A stretch of DNA of 30,249 nucleotides from a virus: IMG/VR virus record IMGVR_UViG_3300030104_002331, positions 1-30,249 of that record, one strand, 5' to 3'. The notes beneath the pieces are model-generated. The model ran no database searches. It had not been told where the DNA came from and was given only the letters and a program-made list of their open reading frames with translations. Every line of letters starts with the position of its first letter. The stretch's first letter is position 1. This document shows, one piece after another, positions 28,792-30,249 of this stretch. The position numbers were made by a program, and so were the translations under genes.

Positions 28792-30249
28792 CAAAAATAA
28801 TTGTAGGGGCAGGAGGCGGTGGACCTAAACCACCTCCAAGACCAACAAGAGCACCCGACACCCTAAACAGTAGACAATTTGTAACTCTGCAAGATTTAAT
28901 TTCAGAGGGAGAAATAGAAGGTTTTGCTACTGCTTCAAAAGAAAGTAGAACACAGGGAACGACTGCTTATAACAATGCTGCCTTAAAAGATGTTTTCTTA
29001 GATAATACCCCTGTTATAAATGCCAATGCTGACTCAACAAATCCTCAAGCAACAGATATTAATTTTCAAGATGTAACTTTTACTCCTCGTTTTGGGACTG
29101 CGAACCAAACACATATTTCTGGAATTGAACAGTCTTCTAGTCCTATTTCTGGTTTCCCTAGAGCTTGCACTGTTGCAAATGGTGGAGTAACTCAACAGAT
29201 AACAACAACAAGTGTAGATGCTGTTCGTGTAACAATTAACTTTCCACAATTACAAGAGGCAACAGATAATGGTGACTTATTAGGTGCAAGCGTTCAGTTA
29301 AAAATACAAGTTCAATATAATTCAGGCGGTTTTTCTGATGTCATTTCAGATACAATTACAGGACGTACCAGTGATTCATATTCAAAAGATTACAGAGTAA
29401 CAATTAATGGTGCTTTTCCTGTTGATATAAAAGTTATTCGTGTAACGGCTGATAGCACAAATGCATCTTTGCAAGACTCATTTAATGTTTTGTCAATGCA
29501 AGAATTAATAGATGACAAGCAAACATATGCTAATAGTGCTTACGTTGCTTTAACACTTGATAGTAAAATAGTAAGTAATATTCCAAATAGAAAATATAGA
29601 ATAAGAGGCGTAAAAATTAGAATACCAGGTGCAGGAGCTAGTGGATCTGGAACGCCCACTGTTGATAGTAATACAGGTAGAATTATTTACCCAACTGGAT
29701 ATATATTTAATGGAACAATGGCTGCGGCGCAGTGGTGTTCATGCCCTGCGATGGTATTGCTTGATCTTCTTACAACGACTAGATATGGTTTAGGAGATCA
29801 TATAACTGATAGCAACTTAGATTTATTTTCTTTTGTTAATGCTTCTAAATTTGCTAATGAGTTAGTTGATGATGGATTTGGAGGACAAGAACCAAGATTT
29901 AGTTGCAATGTAAATATAGTCTCAGCAAATGAAGCTTTTAACGTTATCCAAGAGTTATGTGGTGTGATGCGGTGTATGCCTATATGGAGTGCAGGAACAA
30001 TAACAATTGCACAAGATAAACCTACTGATGCAAGTTTTTTATTTAGTCTTGCAAATGTAACTGAGGAAGGATTTTCGTATTCTGGATCATCGTTAAAGAC
30101 AAGACATTCTGTTGTAGCTGTTAGTTATTACAATATGGATTCCAGAGAAATAGATTATGAAGTTGTAGAAGATAGTGCAGCAAAGACCAAACTGGGCGTT
30201 GTTAAAAAAGATGTAAAAGCTTTTGCCTGTACCAGCCGTGGGCAAGCTC
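28788..30249 (+). CDS. Tail-tip host-specificity protein J-like (3'-truncated by window end)
   Basis: The ATG overlaps the gpI stop and the frame stays open to the window end, so about 487 residues of a larger protein are seen. It opens MTKIIVGAGGGGPKPPPRPT, then RQFVTLQDLISEGEIEGFAT, KDVFLDNTPVINA, a VNIVSANEAFNVIQELCGVM segment and DVKAFACTSRGQA. These are typical of lambda J/tip-attachment proteins (phage-tail_3 domain): a baseplate hub followed downstream by receptor-binding parts. The C-terminal receptor-binding region would lie beyond the window. Confidence 0.88.
   Translation, partial: MTKIIVGAGGGGPKPPPRPTRAPDTLNSRQFVTLQDLISEGEIEGFATASKESRTQGTTAYNNAALKDVFLDNTPVINANADSTNPQATDINFQDVTFTPRFGTANQTHISGIEQSSSPISGFPRACTVANGGVTQQITTTSVDAVRVTINFPQLQEATDNGDLLGASVQLKIQVQYNSGGFSDVISDTITGRTSDSYSKDYRVTINGAFPVDIKVIRVTADSTNASLQDSFNVLSMQELIDDKQTYANSAYVALTLDSKIVSNIPNRKYRIRGVKIRIPGAGASGSGTPTVDSNTGRIIYPTGYIFNGTMAAAQWCSCPAMVLLDLLTTTRYGLGDHITDSNLDLFSFVNASKFANELVDDGFGGQEPRFSCNVNIVSANEAFNVIQELCGVMRCMPIWSAGTITIAQDKPTDASFLFSLANVTEEGFSYSGSSLKTRHSVVAVSYYNMDSREIDYEVVEDSAAKTKLGVVKKDVKAFACTSRGQA

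Overview
The window is a contiguous piece of an AT-rich tailed-phage (siphovirus) genome. It carries a replication/recombination arm and a nearly complete head-neck-tail morphogenesis arm that ends inside a lambda J-like tip protein. Many genes lack a clear Shine-Dalgarno sequence, the recombination and zinc-ribbon genes are of kinds common in marine phages, and one small protein faintly resembles NblA. A marine, perhaps picocyanobacterial (Synechococcus/Prochlorococcus-like) host is therefore an inference, not a demonstration. No integrase, tRNA, CRISPR array, insertion sequence or clear lysis enzyme is visible.

Layout. (1) 1-3765: a partial membrane-anchored protein, a leftward cluster of three predicted secreted Ser/Thr/Gly-rich proteins plus a two-TM protein, then a few tiny rightward genes. 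(2) 3760-4664: a leftward cluster of five very small genes including a NrdR-like zinc ribbon. (3) 4665-4910: a GC-richer block that folds into a branched RNA closed by a 13-bp stem and ends at an intrinsic terminator readable on both strands. (4) 4915-7014: a leftward recombination operon with a RecE-like PD-(D/E)XK nuclease, an ERF annealing protein, a MerR/excisionase-type HTH protein and small partners. (5) 7015-8111: four tiny single-gene units, each with a near-identical promoter that embeds a conserved 15-bp tandem operator; three of the four have their own intrinsic terminator. (6) 8107-9595: leftward VRR-NUC nuclease and SF2 helicase. (7) 9618-11845: rightward ribbon-helix-helix protein with a GTG start, then a PrimPol-PriCT-VapE-type primase/helicase. 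(8) 11846-12051: a (TA)14 tract with TGTTCTC repeats, an origin-like region. (9) 12052-30249: terminase small and large subunits, DUF4055-type portal, MuF head protein with a C-terminal HExxH metalloprotease-like domain, six tiny Lys/Arg-rich ORFs, scaffold, major capsid, decoration protein, connector, stopper, neck, tail terminator, tail tube, tail chaperones G/GT with a -1 frameshift, tape measure, and the lambda M-L-K-I-J series.

Together these encode recombination-dependent replication, headful-type packaging and assembly of a roughly 100-nm siphovirus tail. The least explained parts are the four-promoter regulon at 7.1-8.1 kb, the structured RNA at 4.7 kb, the secreted-protein island at 0.5-2.5 kb, the MuF-protease fusion with its adjoining small gene, and a recurrent AACAACCCC leader motif found just upstream of start codons all over the window.
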